Assembly: GCF_032118995.1 (NCBI RefSeq)
Contig: NC_092655.1
Span: forward strand, 9,849,917-9,913,916
DNA from: Asterias amurensis
Taxonomy: Eukaryota > Echinodermata > Asteroidea > Forcipulatida > Asteriidae
Reading direction: 5' to 3'
Length of the DNA stretch: 64,000 nucleotides
The notes below the pieces were generated by a model, which searched no databases, was not told the origin of the DNA, and saw nothing but the letters and a program-made list of their open reading frames with translations. This document shows positions 47,701 through 61,310 of the stretch, one piece after another. The stretch's first letter is position 1, and each line of letters starts with the position of its first letter. A program made the translations under genes and the position numbers.

Positions 47701-49640
47701 ATCGTCGATTACCGCCAAAGTAAAACATTGACGGGGTTCAAATTTGCACCGGCACACTCGAGTGGGGTTTCCGCAAAAAGTAATCACGCTAATTCGGCTT
47801 TTCGGGAGCTCGAAAGTTAAAAAGTTTATTCCCCGGGCAGGGAAAAGGGAAGAGCGGCCATCTTGTTTTTCTAATAGTCAACTCTGGAAATCGCGTTTTG
47901 ACGGTGCAAATCGACCAAGTTGAGCATCCTGAACAACTTTCCTGTGTGGAGTCATGCAAAATTCGCAAAACCTTGGGAATTACAACTTTTTGGTGCAAAA
48001 GTGACGTCAGAATTTGACCAAAAATCGTCGATTACCGCCAAAGTAAAACATTGACGGGGTTCAAATTTGCACCGGCACACTCGAGTGGGGTATCCGCAAG
48101 AAGTAATCACTCTAATTCGGATTTTCGGGAGCTCGAAAATTAAAAAGTTTATTCCCCGGGCAGGAAAAAGGGAAGAGCGGCCATCTTGTTTTTCTAATAG
48201 TCAACTCTGGAAATCGCGTTTTGACGGTGCAAATCGACCAAGTTGAGCATCCTGAACAACTTTCCTGTGTGGAGTCATGCAAAATTCGCAAAACCTTGGG
48301 AATTACAACTTTTTGGTGCAAAAGTGACGTCATAATTTGACCAAAAAACTTCGATTACCGCCAAAGTAAAACATTGACGGGGTTCAAATTTGCACCGGCA
48401 CACTCGGGTGGGGTATCCGCAAGAAGTAATCACGCTAATTCGGCTTTTCGGGGTGCCACGAAAATTAAAAAGTTTATTCCCCGGGCAGGGAAAAGGGAAG
48501 AGCGGCCATCTTGTTTTTGTAATAGTCAACTCTGGAAATCGCGTTTTGACGGTGCAAATCGACCAAGTTGAGCATCCTGAACAACTTTCCTGTGTGGAGT
48601 CATGCAAAATTCGCAAAACCTTGGGAATTACAACTTTTTGGTGCAAAAGTGACGTCATAATTTGACCAAAAATCTTCGATTACCGCCAAAGTAAAACATT
48701 GACGGGGTTCAAATTTGCACCGGCACACTCGGGTGGGGTATCCGCAAGAAGTAATCACGCTAATTCGGTTTTTCGGGGTGCCACGAAAATTAAAAAGGTT
48801 ATTCCCCGGGCAGGAAAAAGGGAAGAGCGGCCATCTTGTTTTTGTAATAGTCAACTCTGGAAATCGCGTTTTGACGGTGCAAATCGACCAAGTTGAGCAT
48901 CCTGAACAACTTTCCTGTGTGGAGTCATGCAAAATTCGCAAAACCTTGGGAATTACAACTTTTTGGTGCAAAAGTGACGTCATAATTTGACCAAAAATCT
49001 TCGATTACCGCCAAAGTAAAACATTGACGGGGTTCAAATTTGCACCGGCACACTCGGGTGGGGTATCCGCAAGAAGTAATCACGCTAATTCGGTTTTTCG
49101 GGGTGCCACGAAAATTAAAAAGGTTATTCCCCGGGCAGGAAAAAGGGAAGAGCGGCCATCTTGTTTTTCTAATAGTCAACTCTGGAAATCGCGTTTTGAC
49201 AGTGCAAATAGACCAAGTTGAGCATCCTGAACAACTTTCCTGTGTGGAGTCATGCACAATTCGCAAAACCTTGGGAATTACAACTTTTTGGTGCAAAAGT
49301 GACGTCATAATTTGACCAAAAATCGTCGATTACCGCCAAAGTAAAACATTGACGGGGTTCAAATTTGCACCGGCACACTCGGGTGGGGTATCCGCGTGAA
49401 GTAATCACGCTAATTCGGCTTTTCGGGGTGCCTCGAAAATTAAAAAGGTTATTCCCCGGGCAGGGAAAAGGGAAGAGCGGCCATCTTGTTTTTCTAAAAG
49501 TCAACTCTGGAAATCGCGTTTTGACGGTGCAAATCGACCAAGTTGAGCATCCTGAACAACTTTCCTGTGTGGAGTCATGCAAAATTCGCAAAACCTTGGG
49601 AATTACAACTTTTTGGTGCAAAAGTGACGTCATAATTTGA
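35728..49640 (+). repeat. Long-period higher-order block (975, 2593, 4864, 5187 and 7459 bp offsets)
   Basis: Monomer strings recur at nested distances: 36053/37028 (975), 38341/40934 and 38973/41566 (2593), 41566/46430 and 42214/47078 (4864), 43187/48374 and 43837/49024 (5187), 36053/43512 (7459). These correspond to 3, 8, 15, 16 and 23 monomers, as produced by repeated unequal exchange of different sizes. Confidence 0.8.
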
Positions 49641-51489
49641 CCAAAAATCGTCGATTACCGCCAAAGTAAAACATTGACGGGGTTCAAATTTGCACCGGCA
49701 CACTCGAGTGGGGTATCCGCAAGAAGTAATCACGCTAATTCGGCTTTTCGGGAGCTCGAAAATTAAAAAGTTTATTCACCGGGCAGGGAAAAGGGAAGAG
49801 CGGCCATCTTGTTTTTCTAATAGTCAACTCTGGAAATCGCGTTTTGACGGTGCAAATCGACCAAGTTGAGCATCCTGAACAAATTCCTGTGTGGAGTCAA
49901 GCAAAATTCGCAAAACCTTGGGAATTACAACTTTTTGGTGCAAAAGTGACGTCATAATTTGACCAAAAATCGTCGATTACCGCCAAAGTAAAACATTGGC
50001 GTGGTTCAAATTTGCACCGGCACACTCGGGTGGGGTATCCGCAAGAAGTTATCGCGCTAATTCGGCTTTTCGGGGTGCCACGAAAATTAAAAAGGTCATT
50101 CCCCGCGCAGGTAAAAGGGAAGAGCGGCCATCTTGTTTTTCTAATAGTCAACTCTGGAAATCGCGTTTTGAAGGTGCAAATCGACCAAGTTGAGCATCCT
50201 GAACAACTTTCCTGTGTGGAGTCATGCAAAATTCGCAAAACCTTGGGAATTACAACTTTTTTGTGCAAAAGTGACGTCATATATTGACCTAAAATCGTCG
50301 ATTACCGCCAAAGTAAAACATTGGCGTGCTTCAAATTTGCACCGGCACACTGGGGTGGGGTATCCGCAAGAAGTAATCACGCTTATTCGGTTTTTCGAGG
50401 TGCCTCGAAAATTAAAAAGGTTATTCCTCGGCCAGGTAAAAGGGAAGAGCGGCCATCTTGTTTTTCTAATAGTCAACTCTGGAAATCGCGTTTTGACGGT
50501 GCAAATCGACCAAGTTGAGCATCCTGAACAACTTTCCTGTGTGGAGTCATGCAAAATTCGCAAAACCTTGGGAATTACAACTTTTTGGTGCAAAAGTGAC
50601 GTCATAATTTGACCAAAAAACTTCGATTACCGCCAAAGTAAAACATTGACGGGGTTCAAATTTGCACCGGCACACTCGGGTGGGGTATCCGCAAGAAGTA
50701 ATCACGCTAATTCGGCTTTTCGGGGTGCCACGAAAATTAAAAAGGTTATTCCCCGGGCAGGGAAAAGGGAAGAGCGGCCAGCTTGTTTTTGTAATAGTCA
50801 ACTCTGGAAATCGCGTTCTGACGGTGCAAATCGACCAAGTTGAGCATCCTGAACAACTTTCCTGTGTGGAGTCATGCAAAATTCGCAAAACCTTGGGAAT
50901 TACAACTTTTTGGTGCAAAAGTGACGTCATAATTTGACCAAAAATCTTCGATTACCGCCAAAGTAAAACATTGACTGGGTTCAAATTTGCACCGGCACAC
51001 TCGGGTGGGGTATCCGCAAGAAGTAATCACGCTAATTCGGTTTTTCGGGGTGCCACGAAAATTAAAAAGGTTATTCCCCGGGCAGGAAAAAGGGAAGAGC
51101 GGCCATCTTGTTTTTCTAATAGTCAACTCTGGAAATCGCGTTTTGACGGTGCAAATCGACCAAGTTGAGCATCCTGAACAACTTTCCTGTGTGGAGTCAT
51201 GCAAAACTCGCAAAACCTTGGGAATTACAACTTTTTGGTGCAAAAGTGACGTCATAATTTGACCAAAAATCGTCGATTACCGCCAAAGTAAAACATTGGC
51301 GTGGTTCAAATTTGCACCGGCACACTCGGGTGGGGTATCCGCAAGAAGTTATCACGCTAATTCGGCTTTTCGGGGTGCCACGAAAATTAAAAAGGTCATT
51401 CCCCGCGCAGGGAAAAGGGAAGAGCGGCCATCTTGTTTTTCTAATAGTCAACTCTGGAAATCGCGTTTTGACGGTGCAAATCGACCAAG

Positions 51490-54400
51490 TTGAGCATCCT
51501 GAACAACTTTCCTGTGTGGAGTCATGCAAAATTCGCAAAACCTTGGGAATTACAACTTTTTTGTGCAAAAGTGACGTCATATATTGACCTAAAATCGTCG
51601 ATTACCGCCAAAGTAAAACATTGGCGTGCTTCAAATTTGCACCGGCACACTGGGGTGGGGTATCCGCAAGAAGTAATCACGCTTATTCGGTTTTTCGAGG
51701 TGCCTCGAAAATTAAAAAGGTTATTCCTCGGCCAGGTAAAAGGGAAGAGCGGCCATCTTGTTTTTCTAATAGTCAACTCTGGAAATCGCGTTTTGACGGT
51801 GCAAATCGACCAAGTTGAGCATCCTGAACAACTTTCCTGTGTGGAGTCATGCAAAATTCGCAAAACCTTGGGAATTACAACTTTTTGGTGCAAAAGTGAC
51901 GTCATATATTGACCTAAAATCGTCGATTACCGCCAAAGTAAAACATTGGCGTGCTTCAAATTTGCACCGGCACACTGGGGTGGGGTATCCGCAAGAAGTA
52001 ATCACGCTAATTCGGTTTTTCGAGGTGCCTCGAAAATTAAAAAGGTTATTCCTCGGCCAGGTAAAAGGGAAGAGCGGCCATCTTGTTTTTCTAATAGTCA
52101 ACTCTGGAAATCGCGTTTTGACGGTGCAAATCGACCAAGTTGAGCATCCTGAACAACTTTCCTGTGTGGAGTCATGCAAAATTCGCAAAACCTTGGGAAT
52201 TACAACTTTTTTGTGCAAAAGTGACGTCATAATTTGACCAAAAATCTTCGATTACCGCCAAAGTAAAACATTGACGGTGTTTAAATTTGCACCGGCACAC
52301 TCGAGTGGGGTATCCGCAAGAAGTAATCACGCTAATTCGGCTATTCGTGAGCTCGAAAATTAAAAAGTTTATTCCCCGGGCAGGGAAAAGGGAAGAGCGG
52401 CCATCTTGTTTTTCTAATAGTCAACTCTGGAAATCGCGTTTTGACGGTGCAAATCGACCAAGTTGAGCATCCTGAACAACTTTCCTGTGTGGAGTCATGC
52501 AAAATTCGCAAAACCTTGGGAATTAAAACTTTTTGGTGCAAAAGTGTCGTCATAATTTGACCAAAAATCTTCGATTACTGCCAAAGTAAAACATTGACGG
52601 GGTTCAAATTTGCACCGGCACACTCGGGTGGGGTATCCGCAAGAAGTAATCACGCTAATTCGGCTTTTCGGGGTGCCACGAAAATTAAAAAGGTTATTCC
52701 CCGGGCAGGGAAAAGGGAAGAGCGGCCATCTTGTTTTTCTAATAGTCAACTCTGGAAATCGCGTTTTGACGGTGCAAATCGACCAAGTTGAGCATCCTGA
52801 ACAACTTTCCTGTGTGGAGTCATGCAAAATTCGCAAAACCTTGGGAATTACAACTTTTTGGTGCAAAAGTGACGTCATAATTTGACAAAAAATCTTCGAT
52901 TACCGCCAAAGTAAAACATTGACTGGGTTCAAATTTGCACCGGCACACTCGGGTGGGGTATCCGCAAGAAGTAATCACGCTAATTCGGTTTTTCGGGGTG
53001 CCACGAAAATTAAAAAGGTTATTCCCCGGGCAGGAAAAAGGGAAGAGCGGCCATCTTGTTTTTCTAATAGTCAACTCTGGAAATCGCGTTTTGACGGTGC
53101 AAATCGACCAAGTTGAGCATCCTGAACAACTTTCCTGTGTGGAGTCATGCAAAATTCGCAAAACCTTGGGAATTACAACTTTTTGGTGCAAAAGTGACGT
53201 CATAATTTGACAAAAAATCGTCGATTACCGCCAAAGTAAAACATTGACGGGGTTCAAATTTGCACCGGCACACTCGAGTGGGGTATCCGCAAGAAGTAAT
53301 CACGCTAATTCGGCTTTTCGGGGTGCCACGAAAATTAAAAAGGTCATTCCCCGCGCAGGGAAAAGGGAAGAGCGGCCATCTTGTTTTTCTAATAGTCAAC
53401 TCTGGTAATCGCGTTTTGACGGTGCAAATCGACCAAGTTGAGCATCCTGAACAACTTTCCTGTGTGGAGTCATGCAAAATTCGCAAAACCTTGGGAATTA
53501 CAACTTTTTTGTGCAAAAGTGACGTCATATATTGACCTAAAATCGTCGATTTCCGCCAAAGTAAAACATTGGCGTGCTTCAAATTTGCACCGGCACACTG
53601 GGGTGGGGTATCCGCAAGAAGTAATCACGCTAATTCGGTTTTTCGAGGTGCCTCGAAAATTAAAAAGGTTATTCCTCGGCCAGGTAAAAGGGAAGAGCGG
53701 CCATCTTGTTTTTCTAATAGTCAACTCTGGAAATCGCGTTTTGACGGTGCAAATCGACCAAGTTGAGCATCCTGAACAACTTTCCTGTGTGGAGTCATGC
53801 AAAATTCGCAAAACCTTGGGAATTACAACTTTTTTGTGCAAAAGTGACGTCATAATTTGACCAAAAATCTTCGATTACCGCCAAAGTAAAACATTGACGG
53901 TGTTTAAATTTGCACCGGCACACTCGAGTGGGGTATCCGCAAGAAGTAATCACGCTAATTCGGCTATTCGTGAGCTCGAAAATTAAAAAGTTTATTCCCC
54001 GGGCAGGGAAAAGGGGAGAGCGGCCATCTTGTTTTTCTAATAGTCAACTCTGGAAATCGCGTTTTGACGGTGCAAATCGACCAAGTTGAGCATCCTGAAC
54101 AACTTTCCTGTGTGGAGTCATGCAAAATTCGCAAAACCTTGGGAATTAAAACTTTTTGGTGCAAAAGTGTCGTCATAATTTGACCAAAAATCTTCGATTA
54201 CTGCCAAAGTAAAACATTGACGGGGTTCAAATTTGCACCGGCACACTCGGGTGGGGTATCCGCAAGAAGTAATCACGCTATTTCGGTTTTTCGGGGTGCC
54301 ACGAAAATTAAAAAGTTTATTCCCCGGCCAGGTAAAAGGGAAGAGCGACCATCTTGTTTTTCTAATAGTCAAGTCTGGAAATCGCGTTTTGACGGTGCAA

Positions 54401-57400
54401 ATCGACCAAGTTGAGCATCCTGAACAACTTTCCTGTGTGGAGTCATGCAAAATTCGCAAAACCTTCGGAATTACAACTTTTTGGTGCAAAAGTGACGTCA
54501 TATATTGACCAAAAATCGTCGATTACCGCCAAAGTAAAACATTGGCGTGCTTCAAATTTGCACCGGCACACTGGGGTGGGGTATCCGCAAGAAGTAATCA
54601 CGCTAATTCGGTTTTTCGAGATGCCTCGAAAATTAAAAAGGTTATACCCCGGGCAGGGAAAAGGGAAGAGCGGCCATCTTGTTTTTCTAATAGTCAACTC
54701 TGGAAATCGCGTTTTGACGGTGTAAATCGACCAAGTTGAGCATCCTGAACAACTTTCCTGTGTGGAGTCATGCAAAATTCGCAAAACCTTCGGAATTACA
54801 ACTTTTTGGTGCAAAAGTGACGTCATATATTGACCAAAAATCTTCGATTACCGCCAAAGTAAAACATTGACGGGGTTCAAATTTGCACCGGCACACTCGA
54901 GTGGGGTATCCGCAAGAAGTAATCACGCTAATTCGGCTATTCGTGAGCTCGAAAATTAAAAAGTTTATTCCCCGGGCAGGGAAAAGGGAAGAGCGGCCAT
55001 CTTAATTTCCTAATAGTCAACTCTGGAAATCGCGTTTTGACGGTGCAAATCGACCAAGTTGAGCATCCTGAACAACTTTCCTGTGTGGAGTCATGCAAAA
55101 TTCGCAAAACCTTGGGAATTACAACTTTTTGGTGCAAAAGTGACGTCATAATTTGACCAAAAATCTTCGATTACCGCCAAAGTAAAACATTGACGGGGTT
55201 CAAATTTGCACCGGCACACTCGGGGCGGGTATCCGCAAGAAGTAATCACGCTAATTCGGCTTTTCGGGGTGCCTCGAAAATTAAAAAGGTTATTCCCGGG
55301 CAGGGAAAAGGGAAGAGCGGCCATCTTGTTTTTCTAATAGTCAACTCTGGAAATCGCGTTTTGACGGTGCAAATCGACCAAGTTGAGCATCCTGAACAAC
55401 TTTCCTGTGTGGAGTCATGCAAAATTCGCAAAACCTTGGGAATTACAACTTTTTTGTGCAAAAGTGACGTCATATATTGACCTAAAATCGTCGATTACCG
55501 CCAAAGTAAAACATTGGCGTGCTTCAAATTTGCACCGGCACACTGGGGTGGGGTATCCGCAAGAAGTAATCACGCTAATTCGGTTTTTCGAGGTGCCTCG
55601 AAAATTAAAAAGGTTATTCCTCGGCCAGGTAAAAGGGAAGAGCGGCCATCTTGTTTTTCTAATAGTCAACTCTGGAAATCGCGTTTTGACGGTGCAAATC
55701 GACCAAGTTGAGCATCCTGAACAACTTTCCTGTGTGGAGTCATGCAAAATTCGCAAAACCTTGGGAATTACAACTTTTTTGTGCAAAAGTGACGTCATAA
55801 TTTGACCAAAAATCTTCGATTACCGCCAAAGTAAAACATTGACGGTGTTTAAATTTGCACCGGCACACTCGAGTGGGGTATCCGCAAGAAGTAATCACGC
55901 TAATTCGGCTATTCGTGAGCTCGAAAATTAAAAAGTTTATTCCCCGGGCAGGGAAAAGGGAAGAGCGGCCATCTTGTTTTTCTAATAGTCAACTCTGGAA
56001 ATCGCGTTTTGACGGTGCAAATCGACCAAGTTGAGCATCCTGAACAACTTTCCTGTGTGGAGTCATGCAAAATTCGCAAAACCTTGGGAATTAAAACTTT
56101 TTGGTGCAAAAGTGTCGTCATAATTTGACCAAAAATCTTCGATTACTGCCAAAGTAAAACATTGACGGGGTTCAAATTTGCACCGGCACACTCGGGTGGG
56201 GTATCCGCAAGAAGTAATCACGCTATTTCGGTTTTTCGGGGTGCCACGAAAATTAAAAAGTTTATTCCCCGGCCAGGTAAAAGCGAAGAGCGACCATCTT
56301 GTTTTTCTAATAGTCAAGTCTGGAAATCGCGTTTTGACGGTGCAAATCGACCAAGTTGAGCATCCTGAACAACTTTCCTGTGTGGAGTCATGCAAAATTC
56401 GCAAAACCTTCGGAATTACAACTTTTTGGTGCAAAAGTGACGTCATATATTGACCAAAAATCGTCGATTACCGCCAAAGTAAAACATTGGCGTGCTTCAA
56501 ATTTGCACCGGCACACTGGGGTGGGGTATCCGCAAGAAGTAATCACGCTAATTCGGTTTTTCGAGATGCCTCGAAAATTAAAAAGGTTATACCCCGGGCA
56601 GGGAAAAGGGAAGAGCGGCCATCTTGTTTTTCTAATAGTCAACTCTGGAAATCGCGTTTTGACGGTGTAAATCGACCAAGTTGAGCATCCTGAACAACTT
56701 TCCTGTGTGGAGTCATGCAAAATTCGCAAAACCTTCGGAATTACAACTTTTTGGTGCAAAAGTGACGTCATAATTTGACCAAAAATCTTCGATTACCGCC
56801 AAAGTAAAACATTGACGGGGTTCAAATTTGCACCGGCACACTCGAGTGGGGTATAGAAGTAATCACGCTTATTCGGCTATTCGTGAGCTCGAAAATTAAA
56901 AAGTTTATTCCCCGGGCAGGGAAAAGGGAAGAGCGGCCATCTTAATTTCCTAATAGTCAACTCTGGAAATCGCGTTTTGACGGTGCAAATCGACCAAGTT
57001 GAGCATCCTGAACAACTTTCCTGTGTGGAGTCATGCAAAATTCGCAAAACCTTGGGAATTACAACTTTTTGGTGCAAAAGTGACGTCATAATTTGACCAA
57101 AAATCTTCGATTACCGCCAAAGTAAAACATTGACGGGGTTCAAATTTGCACCGGCACACTCGGGGCGGGTATCCGCAAGAAGTAATCACGCTAATTCGGC
57201 TTTTCGGGGTACCTCGAAAATTAAAAAGGTTATTCCCGGGCAGGGAAAAGGGAAGAGCGGCCATCTTGTTTTTCTAATAGTCAACTCTGGAAATCGCGTT
57301 TTGACGGTGCAAATCGACCAAGTTGAGCATCCTGAACAACTTTCCTGTGTGGAGTCATGCAAAATTCGCAAAACCTTGGGAATTACAACTTTTTTGTGCA

Positions 57401-57745
57401 AAAGTGACGTCTTATATTGACCAAAAATCGTCGATTACCGCCAAAGTAAAACATTGGCGTGGTTCAAATTTGCACCGGCACACTCGGGTGGGGTATCCGC
57501 AAGAAGTTATCACGCTAATTCGGCTTTTCGGGGTGCCACGAAAATTAAAAAGGTTATTCCCCGGGCAGGGAAAAGGGAAGAGCGGCCATCTTGTTTTTCT
57601 AATAGTCAACTCTGGAAATCGCGTTTTGACGGTGCAAATCGACCAAGTTGAGCATCCTGAACAACTTTCCTGTGTGGAGTCATGCAAAATTCGCAAAACC
57701 TTGGGAATTACAACTTTTTGGTGCAAAAGTGACGTCATAATTTGA
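51490..57745 (+). repeat. Higher-order block, ~1945-bp six-monomer period
   Basis: Markers recur at 51490, 53438, 55383 and 57323. The block is characterised by monomers with CACTGGGGTGGGG and the palindromic TTTTCGAGG-TG-CCTCGAAAA loop. It also includes monomers in which the CRE is changed to GTGTCGTCAT (about 52544, 54167, 56112). Confidence 0.8.
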
Positions 57746-57970
57746 CCAAAAATCTTCGATTACCGCCAAAGTAAAACATTGACGGTGTTTAAATTTGCAC
57801 CGGCACACTCGAGTGGGGTATCCGCAAGAAGTAATCGCGCTAATTCGGCTATTCGTGAGCTCCAAAATTAAAAAGTTTATTCCCCGGGCAGGGAAAAGGG
57901 AAGAGCGGCCATCTTGTTTTTCTAATAGTCAACTCTGGAAATCGCGTTTTGACGGTGCAAATCGACCAAG

Positions 57971-60900
57971 TTGAGCATCCTGAACAACTTTCCTGTGTGG
58001 AGTCATGCAAAATTCGCAAAACCTTGGGAATTACAACTTTTTGGTGCAAAAGTGACGTCATATATTGACCAAAAATCGTCGATTACCGCCAAAGTAAAAC
58101 CTTGGCGTGCTTCAAATTTGCACCGGCACACTCGGGTGGGGTATCCGCGTGAAGTAATCACGCTAATTCGGCTTTTCGGGGTGCCTCGAAAATTAAAAAG
58201 GTTATTCCCCGGGCAGGGAAAAGGGAAGAGCGGCCATCTTGTTTTTCTAAAAGTCAACTCTGGAAATCGCGTTTTGACGGTGCAAATCGACCAAGTTGAG
58301 CATCCTGAACAACTTTCCTGTGTGGAGTCATGCAAAATTCGCAAAACCTTGGGAATTACAACTTTTTGGTGCAAAAGTGACGTCATAATTTGACCAAAAA
58401 TCGTCGATTACCGCCAAAGTAAAACATTGACGGGGTTCAAATTTGCACCGGCACACTCGAGTGGGGTATCCGCAAGAAGTAATCACGCTAATTCGGCTAT
58501 TCGGGAGCTCGAAAATTAAAAAGTTTATTCACCGGGCAGGGAAAAGGGAAGAGCGGCCATCTTGTTTTTCTAATAGTCAACTCTGGAAATCGCGTTTTGA
58601 CGGTGCAAATCGACCAAGTTGAGCATCCTGAACAAATTCCTGTGTGGAGTCAAGCAAAATTCGCAAAACCTTGGGAATTACAACTTTTTGGTGCAAAAGT
58701 GACGTCATAATTTGACCAAAAATCGTCGATTACCGCCAAAGTAAAACATTGGCGTGGTTCAAATTTGCACCGGCACACTCGGGTGGGGTATCCGCAAGAA
58801 GTTATCACGCTAATTCGGCTTTTCGGGGTGCCACGAAAATTAAAAAGGTCATTCCCCGCGCAGGGAAAAGGGAAGAGCGGCCATCTTGTTTTTCTAATAG
58901 TCAACTCTGGAAATCGCGTTTTGACGGTGCAAATCGACCAAGTTGAGCATCCTGAACAACTTTCCTGTGTGGAGTCATGCAAAATTCGCAAAACCTTGGG
59001 AATTACAACTTTTTTGTGCAAAAGTGACGTCATATATTGACCTAAAATCGTCGATTACCGCCAAAGTAAAACATTGGCGTGCTTCAAATTTGCACCGGCA
59101 CACTGGGGTGGGGTATCCGCAAGAAGTAATCACGCTAATTCGGTTTTTCGGGGTGCCTCGAAAATTAAAAAGTTTATTCCTCGGCCAGGTAAAAGGGAAG
59201 AGCGGCCATCTTGTTTTTCTAATAGTCAACTCTGGAAATCGCGTTTTGACGGTGCAAATCGACCAAGTTGAGCATCCTGAACAACTTTCCTGTGTGGAGT
59301 CATGCAAAATTCGCAAAACCTTGGGAATTACAACTTTTTGGTGCAAAAGTGACGTCATAATTTGACCAAAAATCTTCGATTACCGCCAAAGTAAAACATT
59401 GACGGGGTTCAAATTTGCACCGGCACACTCGGGGCGGGTATCCGCAAGAAGTAATCACGCTAATTCGGCTTTTCGGGGTATCTCGAAAATTAAAAAGGTT
59501 ATTCCCGGGCAGGGAAAAGGGAAGAGCGGCCATCTTGTTTTTCTAATAGTCAACTCTGGAAATCGCGTTTTGACGGTGCAAATCGACCAAGTTGAGCATC
59601 CTGAACAACTTTCCTGTGTGGAGTCATGCAAAATTCGCAAAACCTTGGGAATTACAACTTTTTGGTGCAAAAGTGACGTCATATATTGACCAAAAATCGT
59701 CGATTACCGCCAAAGTAAAACCTTGGCGTGCTTCAAATTTGCACCGGCACACTCGGGTGGGGTATCCGCGTGAAGTAATCACGCTAATTCGGCTTTTCGG
59801 GGTGCCTCGAAAATTAAAAAGGTTATTCCCCGGGCAGGGAAAAGGGAAGAGCGGCCATCTTGTTTTTCTAAAAGTCAACTCTGGAAATCGCGTTTTGACG
59901 GTGCAAATCGACCAAGTTGAGCATCCTGAACAACTTTCCTGTGTGGAGTCATGCAAAATTCGCAAAACCTTGGGAATTACAACTTTTTGGTGCAAAAGTG
60001 ACGTCATAATTTGACCAAAAATCGTCGATTACCGCCAAAGTAAAACATTGACGGGGTTCAAATTTGCACCGGCACACTCGAGGGGGGTATCCGCAAGAAG
60101 TAATCACGCTAATTCGGCTATTCGGGAGCTCGAAAATTAAAAAGTTTATTCACCGGGCAGGGAAAAGGGAAGAGCGGCCATCTTGTTTTTCTAATAGTCA
60201 ACTCTGGAAATCGCGTTTTGACGGTGCAAATCGACCAAGTTGAGCATCCTGAACAAATTCCTGTGTGGAGTCAAGCAAAATTCGCAAAACCTTGGGAATT
60301 ACAACTTTTTGGTGCAAAAGTGACGTCATAATTTGACCAAAAATCGTCGATTACCGCCAAAGTAAAACATTGGCGTGGTTCAAATTTGCACCGGCACACT
60401 CGGGTGGGGTATCCGCAAGAAGTTATCACGCTAATTCGGCTTTTCGGGGTGCCACGAAAATTAAAAAGGTCATTCCCCGCGCAGGGAAAAGGGAAGAGCG
60501 GCCATCTTGTTTTTCTAATAGTCAACTCTGGAAATCGCGTTTTGACGGTGCAAATCGACCAAGTTGAGCATCCTGAACAACTTTCCTGTGTGGAGTCATG
60601 CAAAATTCGCAAAACCTTGGGAATTACAACTTTTTTGTGCAAAAGTGACGTCATATATTGACCTAAAATCGTCGATTACCGCCAAAGTAAAACATTGGCG
60701 TGCTTCAAATTTGCACCGGCACACTGGGGTGGGGTATCCGCAAGAAGTAATCACGCTAATTCGGTTTTTCGAGGTGCCTCGAAAATTAAAAAGGTTATTC
60801 CTCGGCCAGGTAAAAGGGAAGAGCGGCCATCTTGTTTTTCTAATAGTCAACTCTGGAAATCGCGTTTTGACGGTGCAAATCGACCAAGTTGAGCATCCTG

Positions 60901-61310
60901 AACAACTTTCCTGTGTGGAGTCATGCAAAATTCGCAAAACCTTGGGAATTACAACTTTTTGTGCAAAAGTGACGTCATATATTGACCAAAAATCGTCGAT
61001 TACCGCCAAAGTAAAACATTGGCGTGCTTCAAATTTGCACCGGCACACTCGGGTGGGGTATCCGCGTGAAGTAATCACGCTAATTCGGCTTTTCGGGGTG
61101 CCTCGAAAATTAAAAAGGTTATTCCCCGGGCAGGGAAAAGGGAAGAGCGGCCATCTTGTTTTTCTAATAGTCAACTCTGGAAATCGCGTTTTGACGGTGC
61201 AAATCGACCAAGTTGAGCATCCTGAACAACTTTCCTGTGTGGAGTCATGCAAAATTCGCAAAACCTTGGGAATTACAACTTTTTGGTGCAAAAGTGACGT
61301 CATAATTTGA
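57971..61310 (+). repeat. Higher-order block, 1621-bp five-monomer period
   Basis: Markers recur at 58003/59624, 58650/60271 and 58943/60564 (1621 each). A 324-bp monomer at about 60890-61210 keeps the reading frame, which alone explains the 235- and 248-codon open frames seen here. Confidence 0.8.
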
